Shown: positions 17,391 to 25,166 of the stretch, piece by piece
Numbering within the stretch: the stretch's first letter is position 1
Layout: every line of letters begins with the position of its first letter
Assembly (NCBI RefSeq): GCF_000340965.1
Contig: NZ_ANAY01000007.1
Location: 186,001-250,000, forward strand
DNA from: Nocardiopsis kunsanensis DSM 44524
GTDB lineage: Bacteria > Actinomycetota > Actinomycetes > Streptosporangiales > Streptosporangiaceae
DNA: 64,000 nucleotides
Direction of reading: 5' to 3'
Notes under the pieces: generated by a model
The model's input: only the letters and a program-made list of their open reading frames with translations
What the model was told of the DNA's origin: nothing
Databases searched by the model: none
Program-made: the position numbers and the translations under genes

Positions 17391-18011
17391 ATGGGTACTG
17401 GGTACGCGCACGGCGGACAGCCCGACGGGGCTGGACAGGTGGCCGGACTGCTCCTGGCTGCCGGCTCGGGCAGCCGGTTGGGCCGGCCCAAGGCACTGGT
17501 GGAGTTCGGGGGTGAGCGTCTCGTCGACCGCGGCGTGCGGACCCTGCACGAGGGCGGGTGCGACCCCGTCATGGTGGTGATGGGCGCCGCCGAGACCGAG
17601 GTCGAGGGGGTGACCACCGTGCGCAACCCCGAGTGGAACACCGGGATGGGCTCCTCGGTGCGTGCCGGCCTGGACGCCCTCCCCGGGACCGTCGACGCCG
17701 TCGTCATCGCCCTGGCCGACCAGCCGCTGATCACCTCCCACGCAGTGCGCCGTCTCCTGGGGACCCGGGGGACGGGTGCCCGTGCCGCCGTGGCCACCTA
17801 CCACGGGAACCAACGCAACCCCGTACTGCTGGGGCGCGAGCACTGGTCGACCGTCTACGCCCTCGCCGTCGACGACGTCGGGGCACGGCCGTTCCTGCGG
17901 ACCTACTCCCACCTGGTCACCCCGGTGGAGTGCCAGGACGTGTCCCGGCCCGACGACATCGACACCCCGGAGGACCTCGAGCGTCTCACCGGCCTCCTCG
18001 AAGGGACCTGA
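17391..18011 (+). CDS. MobA/MocA-like nucleotidyltransferase
   Basis: Transfers a nucleotide (CMP in MocA, GMP in MobA) to molybdopterin-type cofactor. The N-terminal loop VAGLLLAAGSGSRLGRPKAL is the NTP-binding signature, followed by NPEWNTGMGSSVRAGL and IALADQPLITS with the metal-binding Asp, as in MocA-type cytidylyltransferases. 206 residues. It follows xdhC by about 106 nt, which fits a role in cytosine-type molybdenum cofactor for an enzyme encoded elsewhere. An ATG at 17358 is also in frame; 17391 is preferred as it matches the usual N-terminus and has a -10 directly upstream. Confidence 0.85.
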   Translation: MGTGYAHGGQPDGAGQVAGLLLAAGSGSRLGRPKALVEFGGERLVDRGVRTLHEGGCDPVMVVMGAAETEVEGVTTVRNPEWNTGMGSSVRAGLDALPGTVDAVVIALADQPLITSHAVRRLLGTRGTGARAAVATYHGNQRNPVLLGREHWSTVYALAVDDVGARPFLRTYSHLVTPVECQDVSRPDDIDTPEDLERLTGLLEGT

Positions 18012-18015
18012 GCGG

Positions 18016-18055
18016 CCCGGCGGCGGAGCGTGTCCCGACCGCCGGAGCCGCCGGG
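18016..18055. terminator. Bidirectional hairpin between convergent genes
   Basis: CCCGGCGGC (18016-18024) and GCCGCCGGG (18047-18055) are perfect 9-bp arms filling the gap between the MocA-like gene and the epimerase-like gene. Confidence 0.65.
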
Positions 18056-18982
18056 TCAGTCCCGGGCGCCGGGACCCGTGGCGGTGATGCCGAACGTGTG
18101 GCGGGTGGAGGCACCCGGGGCGAGCCTGATCAGATCGGTACCGCTGTTGAACGCGTCCGGCGGGCACGTCATGGGCTCCACGGCCAGGTGCGCGCGGTGG
18201 TCGGCACCTTCCAGCGAGTTCGAGCTGAACAGCTGCACCCATCCGAAGCTCCGGTCGCTCCACAGGCCGACACGGTGTTCGGGCCCCGCGAGCCACACCC
18301 ACGCACGCCCTCGTCCGTCCCGTTCCAGGCCGGTGAAGGCGGTGTCGAGAACGGTGCCGCCCAGCTCCCGACCGGGCGGCCGCAGGTCGAGCGCTCCACC
18401 GTCGACCGGCACCGGGTCCCCGACCGGCAGCAGGCGGTCGTCGACCGGTTGGTGCCGGTCGGCCGGGACCGACAGATGCGCCTCACCCCGTGCGGCCAGG
18501 TCCCGCAGGGGCGCGCCGAGCGTCAGGTAGGGGTGGAAACCCAGACCGAAAGGCGCGGTGTCCCTGCCGGTGTTGGTGGCGTCCGTGGTGACGGTGAGCC
18601 CGCCCGCGTCCAGCCGGTAGCCGATCTCCATCCGCAGGGGGAACGGGTACCCGTCGCTGCCCGGAACATCCACCCCGAGCCGGACCTCGTGCTCGACCAC
18701 CGCGAGCGGTTCCCACACCAGGTCGTGGACCAGCCCGTGCATCGCAGCCCCGGTCGCCGCTTCGGTGGCCGCCAACCGGTGCTCGACCCCGCCGAAGCGG
18801 TACCGGGCCTCGCGCACCCGATTGGGCCACGGAGCCAGGACCTGGCCCTGGAACGCGCTCGGACGAGCGCTGTAGGGCCACACCAGGTCCCGGCCGGCCC
18901 ACGTCAGAGACCGCAGGGCCGCACCGGTGGTGTCGACCGTGGCGTAGTGATCGCCGCTTCGGAGCTCGAGGACCTCGGACAC
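18056..18982 (-). CDS. Aldose 1-epimerase (GalM)-like protein
   Basis: Mutarotase-fold protein of 308 residues. It keeps the likely catalytic histidines in AAMHGLVHDLVWE and GLGFHPYLTLG, the APWPNRVREARYRF segment and the general-base glutamate in AVEPMTCPPDAFN. GTG at 18982 is chosen: GGGAAGG is 7 nt upstream, while the in-frame ATG at 19036 would overlap the -10 element. The -10 is TATGAT on the minus strand (19032-19037), giving a leader of about 43 nt. The specific sugar is unknown. The kinase gene upstream is on the same strand but the promoter between them suggests separate transcription. Confidence 0.87.
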   Translation of the reverse strand: MSEVLELRSGDHYATVDTTGAALRSLTWAGRDLVWPYSARPSAFQGQVLAPWPNRVREARYRFGGVEHRLAATEAATGAAMHGLVHDLVWEPLAVVEHEVRLGVDVPGSDGYPFPLRMEIGYRLDAGGLTVTTDATNTGRDTAPFGLGFHPYLTLGAPLRDLAARGEAHLSVPADRHQPVDDRLLPVGDPVPVDGGALDLRPPGRELGGTVLDTAFTGLERDGRGRAWVWLAGPEHRVGLWSDRSFGWVQLFSSNSLEGADHRAHLAVEPMTCPPDAFNSGTDLIRLAPGASTRHTFGITATGPGARD

Positions 18983-19031
18983 GTGGCTGCCTTCCCGGAT
19001 CGGTTGGTCCGGCGTCTTGCCGAACCGGGTG

Positions 19032-19037
19032 ATCATA
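19032..19037 (-). promoter_or_regulatory. -10 element of the epimerase-like gene
   Basis: TATGAT read on the minus strand, about 50 nt upstream of the GTG start at 18982. It decides the start-codon choice because the alternative ATG falls within it. No good -35 is visible. Confidence 0.55.
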
Positions 19038-19115
19038 GCCCGAACCGGCCTGTGCCGTGGAAAGAGAGCCCGTCACGGACGTCTTACGCGCGGCATGGTT
19101 CCCGGGACGCGGACC

Positions 19116-21818
19116 TCAACCGAGCAGTGCGTCCAACGGAATGAGCACACCCGACCCGAGCGCCACCAGGCCCGACGACAACAACACGAGCACCATGAGT
19201 ACCGATCCCACGGCCGCCATCCGGAACGCCGCCAACCGGCGCCGGGCCTTGGCCGTGTACTTCCCGGCCACCCGCACCATCCAGAACAGCGCCAGCGACA
19301 GCACCACCGGCAGCCACCAGGCCGTACCGGTCCCTGCGGGCAGCAGCCCGGTGACCGCTCCTGTGATCTGCGAGAGCCAGGTGAGCAGCGCGCTGTTGCT
19401 CAGATCCAACAACCCCGTGTACGCATCCAGGACCGGGGCGCTCTCGGGGAAGAAACCGCCCTCCGGCCGCAACGCCCGGCCCAGGCCGTCCACCAGCCCC
19501 AGCAACGCGGCAGGGGTCGCGAAACGGCGGCACCTGCCGGCCGACTGCGCCCGTTCGATCTGGTGCATGGTGCGCTCGACCTGCCGGTCGGACTTCCGCC
19601 GGCGCCGCTCCTCCCGGGCCAACCTCCGGCGTTCCTTACCGGTCACGGGCTCCTGAGGACGGGCCGGGTCGGCAGCCGGACCGACGTTCCGCTCGGGAGC
19701 GGTGGAGGCCTCCGCGCGGCGCTGCTGCGCCTCCGCCAAGCTCGCCTTCGCCCCCGACCAACGCTCACGCACCGATCCCGCCAGCGCTGCCCACCGGTCC
19801 TGACGGCGGGCACGCCCGTCGGCGCGCTCGCGTTCCTGTACCTGTGCACCGACCCGGACGGCCTCGGGCAACAGCAACAGCGAGCCGACCACGGCCGCCC
19901 GCGTGGTGACGGTGTCCCCGGAATCCCGCAGGGCCAGGCGCCGCTGCTCCACCCACCACGGTGCGTGCGGCGCGGTGCTGCGCTGCGAAGGGTGCCAGGA
20001 CTGGCGCCGCAGCAGCGACCGGTGCTGGGAGGCCGTCTCCGGGTCGAGCACCAGCTCCACCGCCCGTGCCCAGGCCGTGTCGATCTCGTGCTGCTCGGGG
20101 CGCCGCGGCGCGTCGGCGCTCCCGTCGGCGGCCGAGTCCACGGTCGCGTGCACCCTCCGCATGATGAGCGGGACCTGGTGCTGGACCCGTTCCAGCAGTG
20201 CACACCGCCCCGATCCACCGGAACGGCACTCCGGGTGCGGGCACCAGTGCTGCGCCCCCAGGCCCACCGCCCCGCTCTCGACCACCTCACGCACCACCGC
20301 GTGCCGGCTCGCATCGCCGGAGGCCAGGGCCAGCAGACCGTCGGCGCTGATCTCGTGGCCCCGGAACCGCGGCGGCATCCCGGGCACGTACCGCGCTGCC
20401 AGCGCGCTGATCGCCAGGTACGCACGTTCGGGGTGCTCGTCCAAGCCTGTCAGGTACGCACGGTCGAAGGTGTAGTCGTTGACCTCGCGGTCCAGCCACG
20501 TGCGCAGTTCCTGCCAGTGGGTCCGCAGCCACATCGCACCGGTCTCGGAACGGTCCAGCAGGTCGAAGGCCAGGCTCGGCGGGTCCTCGTGGTCGGTCCC
20601 GGCGAAGGAGAGGGGTCGTTGGCGCCGCACCGTGCGGATACTCGGCTCTTCCCCCGCCAGCCACGCGGCCACCTCCTCGTGTCCCCACCGCGCTGCCGGG
20701 GCCGGTGCGAGCAGACCGCGTGCAAGAAGACGCCACCGTTCGTCGGCGATCGCGGAGATGTCGACCTCGGTGTTGCGTGCGGTCAACCAGTTCCCGCCCC
20801 GCTCGGGGCGGCGCCCGGCCACGAGTTCGTGCACCATGATCCCCAGGGACCACCATGCGGCCGGGGCCTCCCGGCGCCCCTCGATCACCTCCGGCGCCGC
20901 GTAGTCCTCGGTGACGGCCACCCCGCCGTAGACACGGCTCATGGTGGCGCGCACGGCCCCGCCGAAGTCGGTCAGGGCCAGGACCGGCGGGTCCGCCGAC
21001 CGTACGAGCAGGTTCTCGGGTTTGACGTCGGTGTGGTTGTGCTGCAGCTCGTGCTGCCAGTGGTGCAGGCACTCGGCGACGGCGGAGACCACCGCGCGGG
21101 CCTGTTCGTCGTCCAGGGGAGCCCGGTCGATGACCTCGCGCAGCGATCCCCGTTCGAAGTACTCCTGGGCCTCCCAGGCCAGGTCCTCACCCCAGGAACT
21201 GGCGGCACTGCCGTACCCCTGGACCGCCGGGGTGTGCGGGGACGAGGTCCCGCGGGCACGCAGACGGTCCAGCAACTCCCGGTTGATGTCGTGGCCGGGC
21301 CGGTAGACCTTGAGTGCGAGCCGGCGCCCGGGTTCGTCGACGGGTTCGGCCAGGTAGACGACGGCCTCGCCGCCGGCGCCGATCCGGTTGAGGATCTGGT
21401 ACCGCTTGCGCAGGTCGGTGGGGACGGCGTAGTCGAGGTCGCCGGCGGGTCCCACGACCACACGCGAGACCAGGTGGGAGAGCCACGTCAGGAAGGGGCC
21501 CAGGAGTTTCTGCCACCACCGGCGCCCGCCACCGCCGCCCGTGGGCGAGGGACGCCGCGGGGGCGCCTGCGCGGTCCGGTCGGCCGCCCCGGTCCCGGGC
21601 AGGACACTGGTGCGGTCGGCCCCCGGGGCGAGAACGTCGGTGCGGTCGTCCCCGCCGTCCGGGGGCACGACCGTGGTGGCCTCCTCGTCACCGCCGCCCT
21701 CGGCGCCTGGGCGGAACACACGCGTGACCCAGCGTGTGGCCGCGTTACGGGTCGTGGGCGGAGTGGCCGGATCGATGTGCCGGGTCGGTGCGTTCTCGTC
21801 GGGGTCGGGCGTGCCCAT
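19116..21818 (-). CDS. Large Ser/Thr protein kinase with C-terminal membrane segments
   Basis: About 900 residues. After a 130-residue disordered Thr/Pro/Gly-rich N-terminus comes a kinase domain: glycine loop IGAGGEAVVYLAE (about 146-158), Lys in LALKVYRPG (170), catalytic loop HTDVKPENLL (Asp 264, with HTD in place of HRD), DFG (284-286) and DYAAPE (306-310). Every catalytic residue is present. The next 400 residues are not recognised but include a possible zinc cluster (HWCPHPECRSGGSGRC). An Arg/Glu-rich helical stretch follows, and then two or three hydrophobic segments close the protein. It has no PASTA repeats. ATG at 21818 is preferred to GTG at 21833, but neither has good SD spacing. 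Confidence 0.85.
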   Translation of the reverse strand: MGTPDPDENAPTRHIDPATPPTTRNAATRWVTRVFRPGAEGGGDEEATTVVPPDGGDDRTDVLAPGADRTSVLPGTGAADRTAQAPPRRPSPTGGGGGRRWWQKLLGPFLTWLSHLVSRVVVGPAGDLDYAVPTDLRKRYQILNRIGAGGEAVVYLAEPVDEPGRRLALKVYRPGHDINRELLDRLRARGTSSPHTPAVQGYGSAASSWGEDLAWEAQEYFERGSLREVIDRAPLDDEQARAVVSAVAECLHHWQHELQHNHTDVKPENLLVRSADPPVLALTDFGGAVRATMSRVYGGVAVTEDYAAPEVIEGRREAPAAWWSLGIMVHELVAGRRPERGGNWLTARNTEVDISAIADERWRLLARGLLAPAPAARWGHEEVAAWLAGEEPSIRTVRRQRPLSFAGTDHEDPPSLAFDLLDRSETGAMWLRTHWQELRTWLDREVNDYTFDRAYLTGLDEHPERAYLAISALAARYVPGMPPRFRGHEISADGLLALASGDASRHAVVREVVESGAVGLGAQHWCPHPECRSGGSGRCALLERVQHQVPLIMRRVHATVDSAADGSADAPRRPEQHEIDTAWARAVELVLDPETASQHRSLLRRQSWHPSQRSTAPHAPWWVEQRRLALRDSGDTVTTRAAVVGSLLLLPEAVRVGAQVQERERADGRARRQDRWAALAGSVRERWSGAKASLAEAQQRRAEASTAPERNVGPAADPARPQEPVTGKERRRLAREERRRRKSDRQVERTMHQIERAQSAGRCRRFATPAALLGLVDGLGRALRPEGGFFPESAPVLDAYTGLLDLSNSALLTWLSQITGAVTGLLPAGTGTAWWLPVVLSLALFWMVRVAGKYTAKARRRLAAFRMAAVGSVLMVLVLLSSGLVALGSGVLIPLDALLG

Positions 21819-22094
21819 GGAGGGTCGGTCCACCCTTCGGTTCGTGGTCGGGTCGGTCCGGGGGATGGAGGCAGTGGACCCACACTAGATCTTCCCGTTC
21901 CGCGCTCGGTCTCCACCGACGGTGTCCCCGGTCGTCGACGTGCGGGTGCGGGGCACTGCTTCTCCTGTACGCGGTTGGACTCCGCTCGAGGGCTCCCGGT
22001 TCCCGTGGCGTGGGCCATCGGGGTCGACGCAGCCACAGGGGCGGAGCCGGCCGGGAGCGGGAACCTGCGGACCGGGCCTGGGCCGGGGGAGGGG

Positions 22095-22403
22095 TCAGTG
22101 CTCCCCGCGCGGGACGAGGCCCAGCTCGCGGCAGGAGCGCCGGTACAGGGCGACGACCTCGGCGCGGATCTGGGGGCGCTCGGTCAGCGGCTCGGACCAG
22201 GGGATCCGCACCGTTCGCTCCTCGGAGCCGACGGCGACCGTGTACTCGCCGGCCTCGCCGTCCAGGCCGGTCATCCGGGCCGCGGTCGCGTCGGGCCGTC
22301 CGCCCAGAGCACGGCAGATGAGAAGCGTGTCCTCGGGGTGGTCGTCGTTCATGTGTTTGGTGACGGCCTCGACGACCTCGGGGGAGAAGGGGTTCGGAGA
22401 CAC
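22095..22403 (-). CDS. DUF2470 domain protein
   Basis: A 102-residue protein matching the DUF2470 domain, which in other proteins is fused C-terminally to FMN-binding heme-utilisation (HugZ-like) domains; alone its role is unknown. Diagnostic are EVVEAVTKHMNDDHPEDTLL and, near the end, VRIPWSEPLTERPQIRAEVV. The GTG at 22403 has GGAGG 5 nt upstream. It sits between the kinase gene and YceI, all on the minus strand, with a terminator just upstream, so it has its own promoter or relies on read-through. Confidence 0.85.
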   Translation of the reverse strand: MSPNPFSPEVVEAVTKHMNDDHPEDTLLICRALGGRPDATAARMTGLDGEAGEYTVAVGSEERTVRIPWSEPLTERPQIRAEVVALYRRSCRELGLVPRGEH

Positions 22404-22433
22404 GGTTCCTCCTGGTCAGCGGGACACAGAAAA

Positions 22434-22459
22434 CGGGGGAGGGCGTCTGCCCTCCCCCG
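22434..22459 (-). terminator. Intrinsic terminator downstream of the YceI gene
   Basis: Perfect 11-bp arms CGGGGGAGGGC / GCCCTCCCCCG with a 4-nt loop. Read on the minus strand the stem is followed by TTTTC, a true T-tract, rare in this window. It would stop minus-strand transcripts from YceI before DUF2470. Confidence 0.8.
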
Positions 22460-22644
22460 AGGACGATATCGGAGGTCGTGGCGCAGCGGGGGATGCCGCT
22501 ACGAGCCGGATGGTGGCCGTGCCCCGGCCGGCCACGTTCTCATCGCCGTGTGCCGGGCCCTTCCCCGTGGGCCCCGGCGGGACCCCGGGTCCGGGGCGGG
22601 GCAGGGAGCGCCCCGGACCGGATCGTGGCCGCTCTCGGTCGGAG

Positions 22645-23187
22645 TCAGCCGTCCTGGCGGGTGAACTCGGCGTCGATCTGGATGGTGATGCGGTCGCCGA
22701 CGACCACACCGCCGCTGTCCATCGGCGTCTCGATGTCCACACCGAACTCCTTGCGGCTGATCTGTGTGGTGGCGGCGAAACCGGCGCGGTCCAGCCCGTA
22801 GGGGTCGACCGTGGCGCCGTTGAACTCGAGCGCGAGCTCGATCGGGTGGGTGTTGCCCTTGATGGTCAGGTCACCCTTGAGGACGAAGTCCTCGCCCTTG
22901 GCCTCCAGGCCGGTGGAGCGGAAAGTGAACTGCGGGTACTCCTCGACGCTGAAGAAGTCGGCCGAGCGGATGTGCGTGTCGCGGTCACTGTTGTCGGTGT
23001 TGATCGAGCCGGAGTCGATGGTCGCCTCGATCGAGGACCGGGTCGGGTCCTCGGGCACGGTCAGGGTCGCGTCGAACTTCTCGAAACGGCCGCGGACCTT
23101 GCTGACCATCATGTGGCGGACCGAGAAACCGACGATCGAGTGGGTGGCGTCGATGTTCCAGGTGCCGGGTTTGAGTTCCTGCGCCAT
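22645..23187 (-). CDS. YceI family protein
   Basis: Lipocalin-like beta-barrel proteins that bind isoprenoid-type lipids. The 180-residue sequence has the typical opening WNIDATHSIVGFSVRHMMVSK and the pattern GSINTDNSDRDTHIRSADFF, FRSTGLEAKGEDFVLKGDL and LTIKGNTHPIELALEF. There is no signal peptide, so it is probably cytoplasmic. The ATG at 23187 follows AGGGAG. It is divergent from a MarR-type regulator; an inverted repeat between them (23250-23270) suggests direct control. Confidence 0.92.
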   Translation of the reverse strand: MAQELKPGTWNIDATHSIVGFSVRHMMVSKVRGRFEKFDATLTVPEDPTRSSIEATIDSGSINTDNSDRDTHIRSADFFSVEEYPQFTFRSTGLEAKGEDFVLKGDLTIKGNTHPIELALEFNGATVDPYGLDRAGFAATTQISRKEFGVDIETPMDSGGVVVGDRITIQIDAEFTRQDG

Positions 23188-23249
23188 GGTCTGCTCCCTT
23201 GAAGTCTTCTTCGGGTCCATGTGCCGGACCCTGTTCGCTGTCCAGTAAC

Positions 23250-23287
23250 AAGATACCCCAGAAGTATCTTCCTGGGAAGTTATCTTG
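23250..23287. promoter_or_regulatory. Inverted repeat between YceI and MarR genes (candidate MarR operator)
   Basis: AAGATAC (23250-23256), 7-nt spacer, GTATCTT (23264-23270) is a perfect inverted repeat, and a further half-site TTATCTT lies at 23281-23287 or so. The stretch is AT-rich for this genome and lies about 60 nt upstream of the YceI ATG, where a MarR dimer would block its promoter. Confidence 0.65.
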
Positions 23288-23396
23288 AGTGGCACTCGTC
23301 ACATGGGCGCGAGGGGCCACTGCCTCCGGCCCTCGTAGTGCGGCGGGGCGGCGGTCCGGTCCCCCGAATCCGGACCGTGTCCACGCCGTGCCGCCT

Positions 23397-23409
23397 TAGT
23401 ATCGAAGCC
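23397..23409 (+). promoter_or_regulatory. Leaderless-type promoter of the MarR gene
   Basis: TAGTAT (23397-23402) lies 7 nt before the ATG at 23410 with no Shine-Dalgarno between. It is 127 nt from the inverted repeat. Confidence 0.55.
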
Positions 23410-23880
23410 ATGGGAACAGGACGGCTCGACGCCGGTGAACAGCAGGTCTGGCGCGCGTTCCTGAGAACCAACGCGTGGATCTACGACGAACTCGAACACG
23501 ACCTGCGGGACCGCAGCAACCTCAGCCTCGTCGAGTACGGGATCCTCGTGCACCTGTCGGAGGCACCCTCCCAGCGCATGCGGATGCGCCACCTCGCCGA
23601 CAGCGTCATCGTGTCCAAGAGCCGCTTGTCCCACCAGATCGCCCGGCTCGAACGCGACGGCCACGTACGCCGCGAGCACTGTGACGACGACCGGCGCGGG
23701 TTCTGGGCCGTGCTCACCGAGGACGGGCACAAAATCTTGGCACGAGCCGCCCCCGGACACGCCGACCGCGTCCGGGACCTGCTCTTCGACCGTCTCACCC
23801 CCGAGCAGATCACACAGTTGAGCGGCATTCTCCACTCCCTCGGCGGCGACGACCCCACCAGCAACCTCTGGGACCGCTGA
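23410..23880 (+). CDS. MarR family transcriptional regulator
   Basis: A 156-residue winged-helix regulator. The DNA-binding part reads LSLVEYGILVHLSEAPSQRMRM, RHLADSVIVSKSRLSHQIAR (recognition helix) and LERDGHVRREHCDDDRRGFWAV (wing with the conserved DDRR), flanked by the N- and C-terminal dimerisation helices. It has no redox-type cysteine pair; one Cys lies next to the wing. The ATG at 23410 is the family N-terminus. Divergent from YceI, a common pairing, so YceI is the likely target. The ligand cannot be inferred. Confidence 0.93.
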   Translation: MGTGRLDAGEQQVWRAFLRTNAWIYDELEHDLRDRSNLSLVEYGILVHLSEAPSQRMRMRHLADSVIVSKSRLSHQIARLERDGHVRREHCDDDRRGFWAVLTEDGHKILARAAPGHADRVRDLLFDRLTPEQITQLSGILHSLGGDDPTSNLWDR

Positions 23881-24218
23881 CGGGGTGCAGACTTGCGGGT
23901 GGTGTCCGTCGGAGCGTCGAACCCCCTTTTCGTCCCCGGCGCCACAAGAAACCCCCGCACCCCGGCCCACCACAACGCCGCATCCTCCGACAGGTCCCGC
24001 AGCCCCAAGAAACCCCGGGGACGGCCCCGCAGAGCCACAAGATCTCCGCCACACCCGTCAACGATCTGAACCCCGGCAGGCCCCGCCCCGGGGCCGAACG
24101 CGCGGGAAGGGACGGCGGCAGGCGGTCCGGGCCCGCACTCGCGAGCACAGCTGCACGGGCCCGCCGCACACCCGGCCCTCCCCGACCGACGCGTCCGTCG
24201 GCGGTAGAGTCGGTCCCC
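23881..24218. other. Intergenic, cytosine/adenine-rich stretch without a recognised gene
   Basis: About 340 nt after the MarR gene. The + strand is unusually C-rich with recurring CACAAGAAACCCC-like motifs (near 23943, 24003 and 24036). No ORF here shows a credible start or a recognisable product on either strand. The last 14 nt carry the -10 TAGAGT (24205-24210) of the next gene. Confidence 0.4.
24205..24218 (+). promoter_or_regulatory. Leaderless-type promoter of the SseB gene
   Basis: TAGAGT (24205-24210) ends 8 nt before the GTG at 24219; no Shine-Dalgarno is present. Confidence 0.5.
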
Positions 24219-24941
24219 GTGAGCAGACCATCCATTCTGGGCGCCCAGAACTTCCGCGACGACGACGGCAGTGCCGACCCCGAGGTCGAGGCGCGCCTGC
24301 GTGAACACGCCGAGGGCGGGGTCGGGGACCGCCAGGTCCTGATCGCGCTCGGTGCCTCCCGCGTACTCGTCCCCGTCGTCGCCGATGCCACCGAGACCGA
24401 ACCGGGAGCGGGCGGGCTCACCAAGGACAAGAACTCCGAGGTCACCGTCCCCGTCATGACCGGCCGGGACGGGCGCCGCGGCCTGCTCGCCTTCACCTCC
24501 GTCGACGCCGTGCGGCGCTGGCGTCCCGACGCGCGCCCCGTGCCCTTCACCACCCAGGACGCCTGCCAGGCGGTCCTGGACGAGGACGCCGACGCCCTCG
24601 TCCTGGACGTCGCCGGGCCCGTGCCCTACACCGTGCAGGGGCGTTTCCTCACGGTGCTCGCCGAACACGGGGTCGTGCCCGAGCCCCAGGAGGATCCCCA
24701 GGTCCTCGCGCTCATCTACCGCGTCACACACACCGAGTTCGGTGTCGAACGGGTCCGGATCCACACCACGGAGAAGGCGGAGATCGGGATCCGCCTCGAA
24801 CTCGACGAACGCGACGACACCGCACTGCAGAGCATGGCCGAACGCCTGCGCGACGAGCTCGGGCCCGTCCTGCCCGGCGGGATCGAGCTCAGCGCCGTGG
24901 TGCGGGCCCGCCGGGAGGACCCGCCCGCCGCGGGTTCCTGA
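24219..24941 (+). CDS. SseB family protein
   Basis: A 240-residue actinobacterial SseB-domain protein of unknown function. RQVLIALGASRVLVPVVAD, a block of VTVPVMTGRDGRRGLLAFTS, VDAVRRWRPDARPVPF and DALVLDVAGPVPYTVQ are the typical features. The C-terminal 80 residues resemble the SseB C-terminal extension. The GTG at 24219 (VSRPSILGAQNF) has a -10 directly upstream and fits leaderless translation. No partner gene is obvious. Confidence 0.85.
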   Translation: MSRPSILGAQNFRDDDGSADPEVEARLREHAEGGVGDRQVLIALGASRVLVPVVADATETEPGAGGLTKDKNSEVTVPVMTGRDGRRGLLAFTSVDAVRRWRPDARPVPFTTQDACQAVLDEDADALVLDVAGPVPYTVQGRFLTVLAEHGVVPEPQEDPQVLALIYRVTHTEFGVERVRIHTTEKAEIGIRLELDERDDTALQSMAERLRDELGPVLPGGIELSAVVRARREDPPAAGS

Positions 24942-25153
24942 GACCGCCCGGGCCTCCGGGCCGCCGCGGCGTCCCCACACGCGGCCAGGCAGAGGGGGAC
25001 CGCCCCGCCCCGCGCCCGCTCACACACCCACCCTCCGGGCGTGCTGCCTCATGCCCGGCACACACGCGTGGAAGGACCGGTTCCCCCGCACCGGTGCGCC
25101 CGGCCGTCGTCCACAACCTCGGTGAGGTCCTGTTCGCCGAGCGCTCCACGGGG

Positions 25154-25166
25154 TAGCTTTCCGAAC
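25154..25166 (+). promoter_or_regulatory. Leaderless-type promoter of the prepilin peptidase gene
   Basis: TAGCTT (25154-25159) lies 7 nt before the ATG at 25167, with no Shine-Dalgarno. Confidence 0.5.

Noticed and set aside
23481..24980. A 499-codon minus-strand open frame opposite MarR and SseB
   Set aside because: Its composition is Arg/Gly/Pro-biased shadow sequence, it spans the opposite strand of two well-supported genes, and it has no recognised domain.
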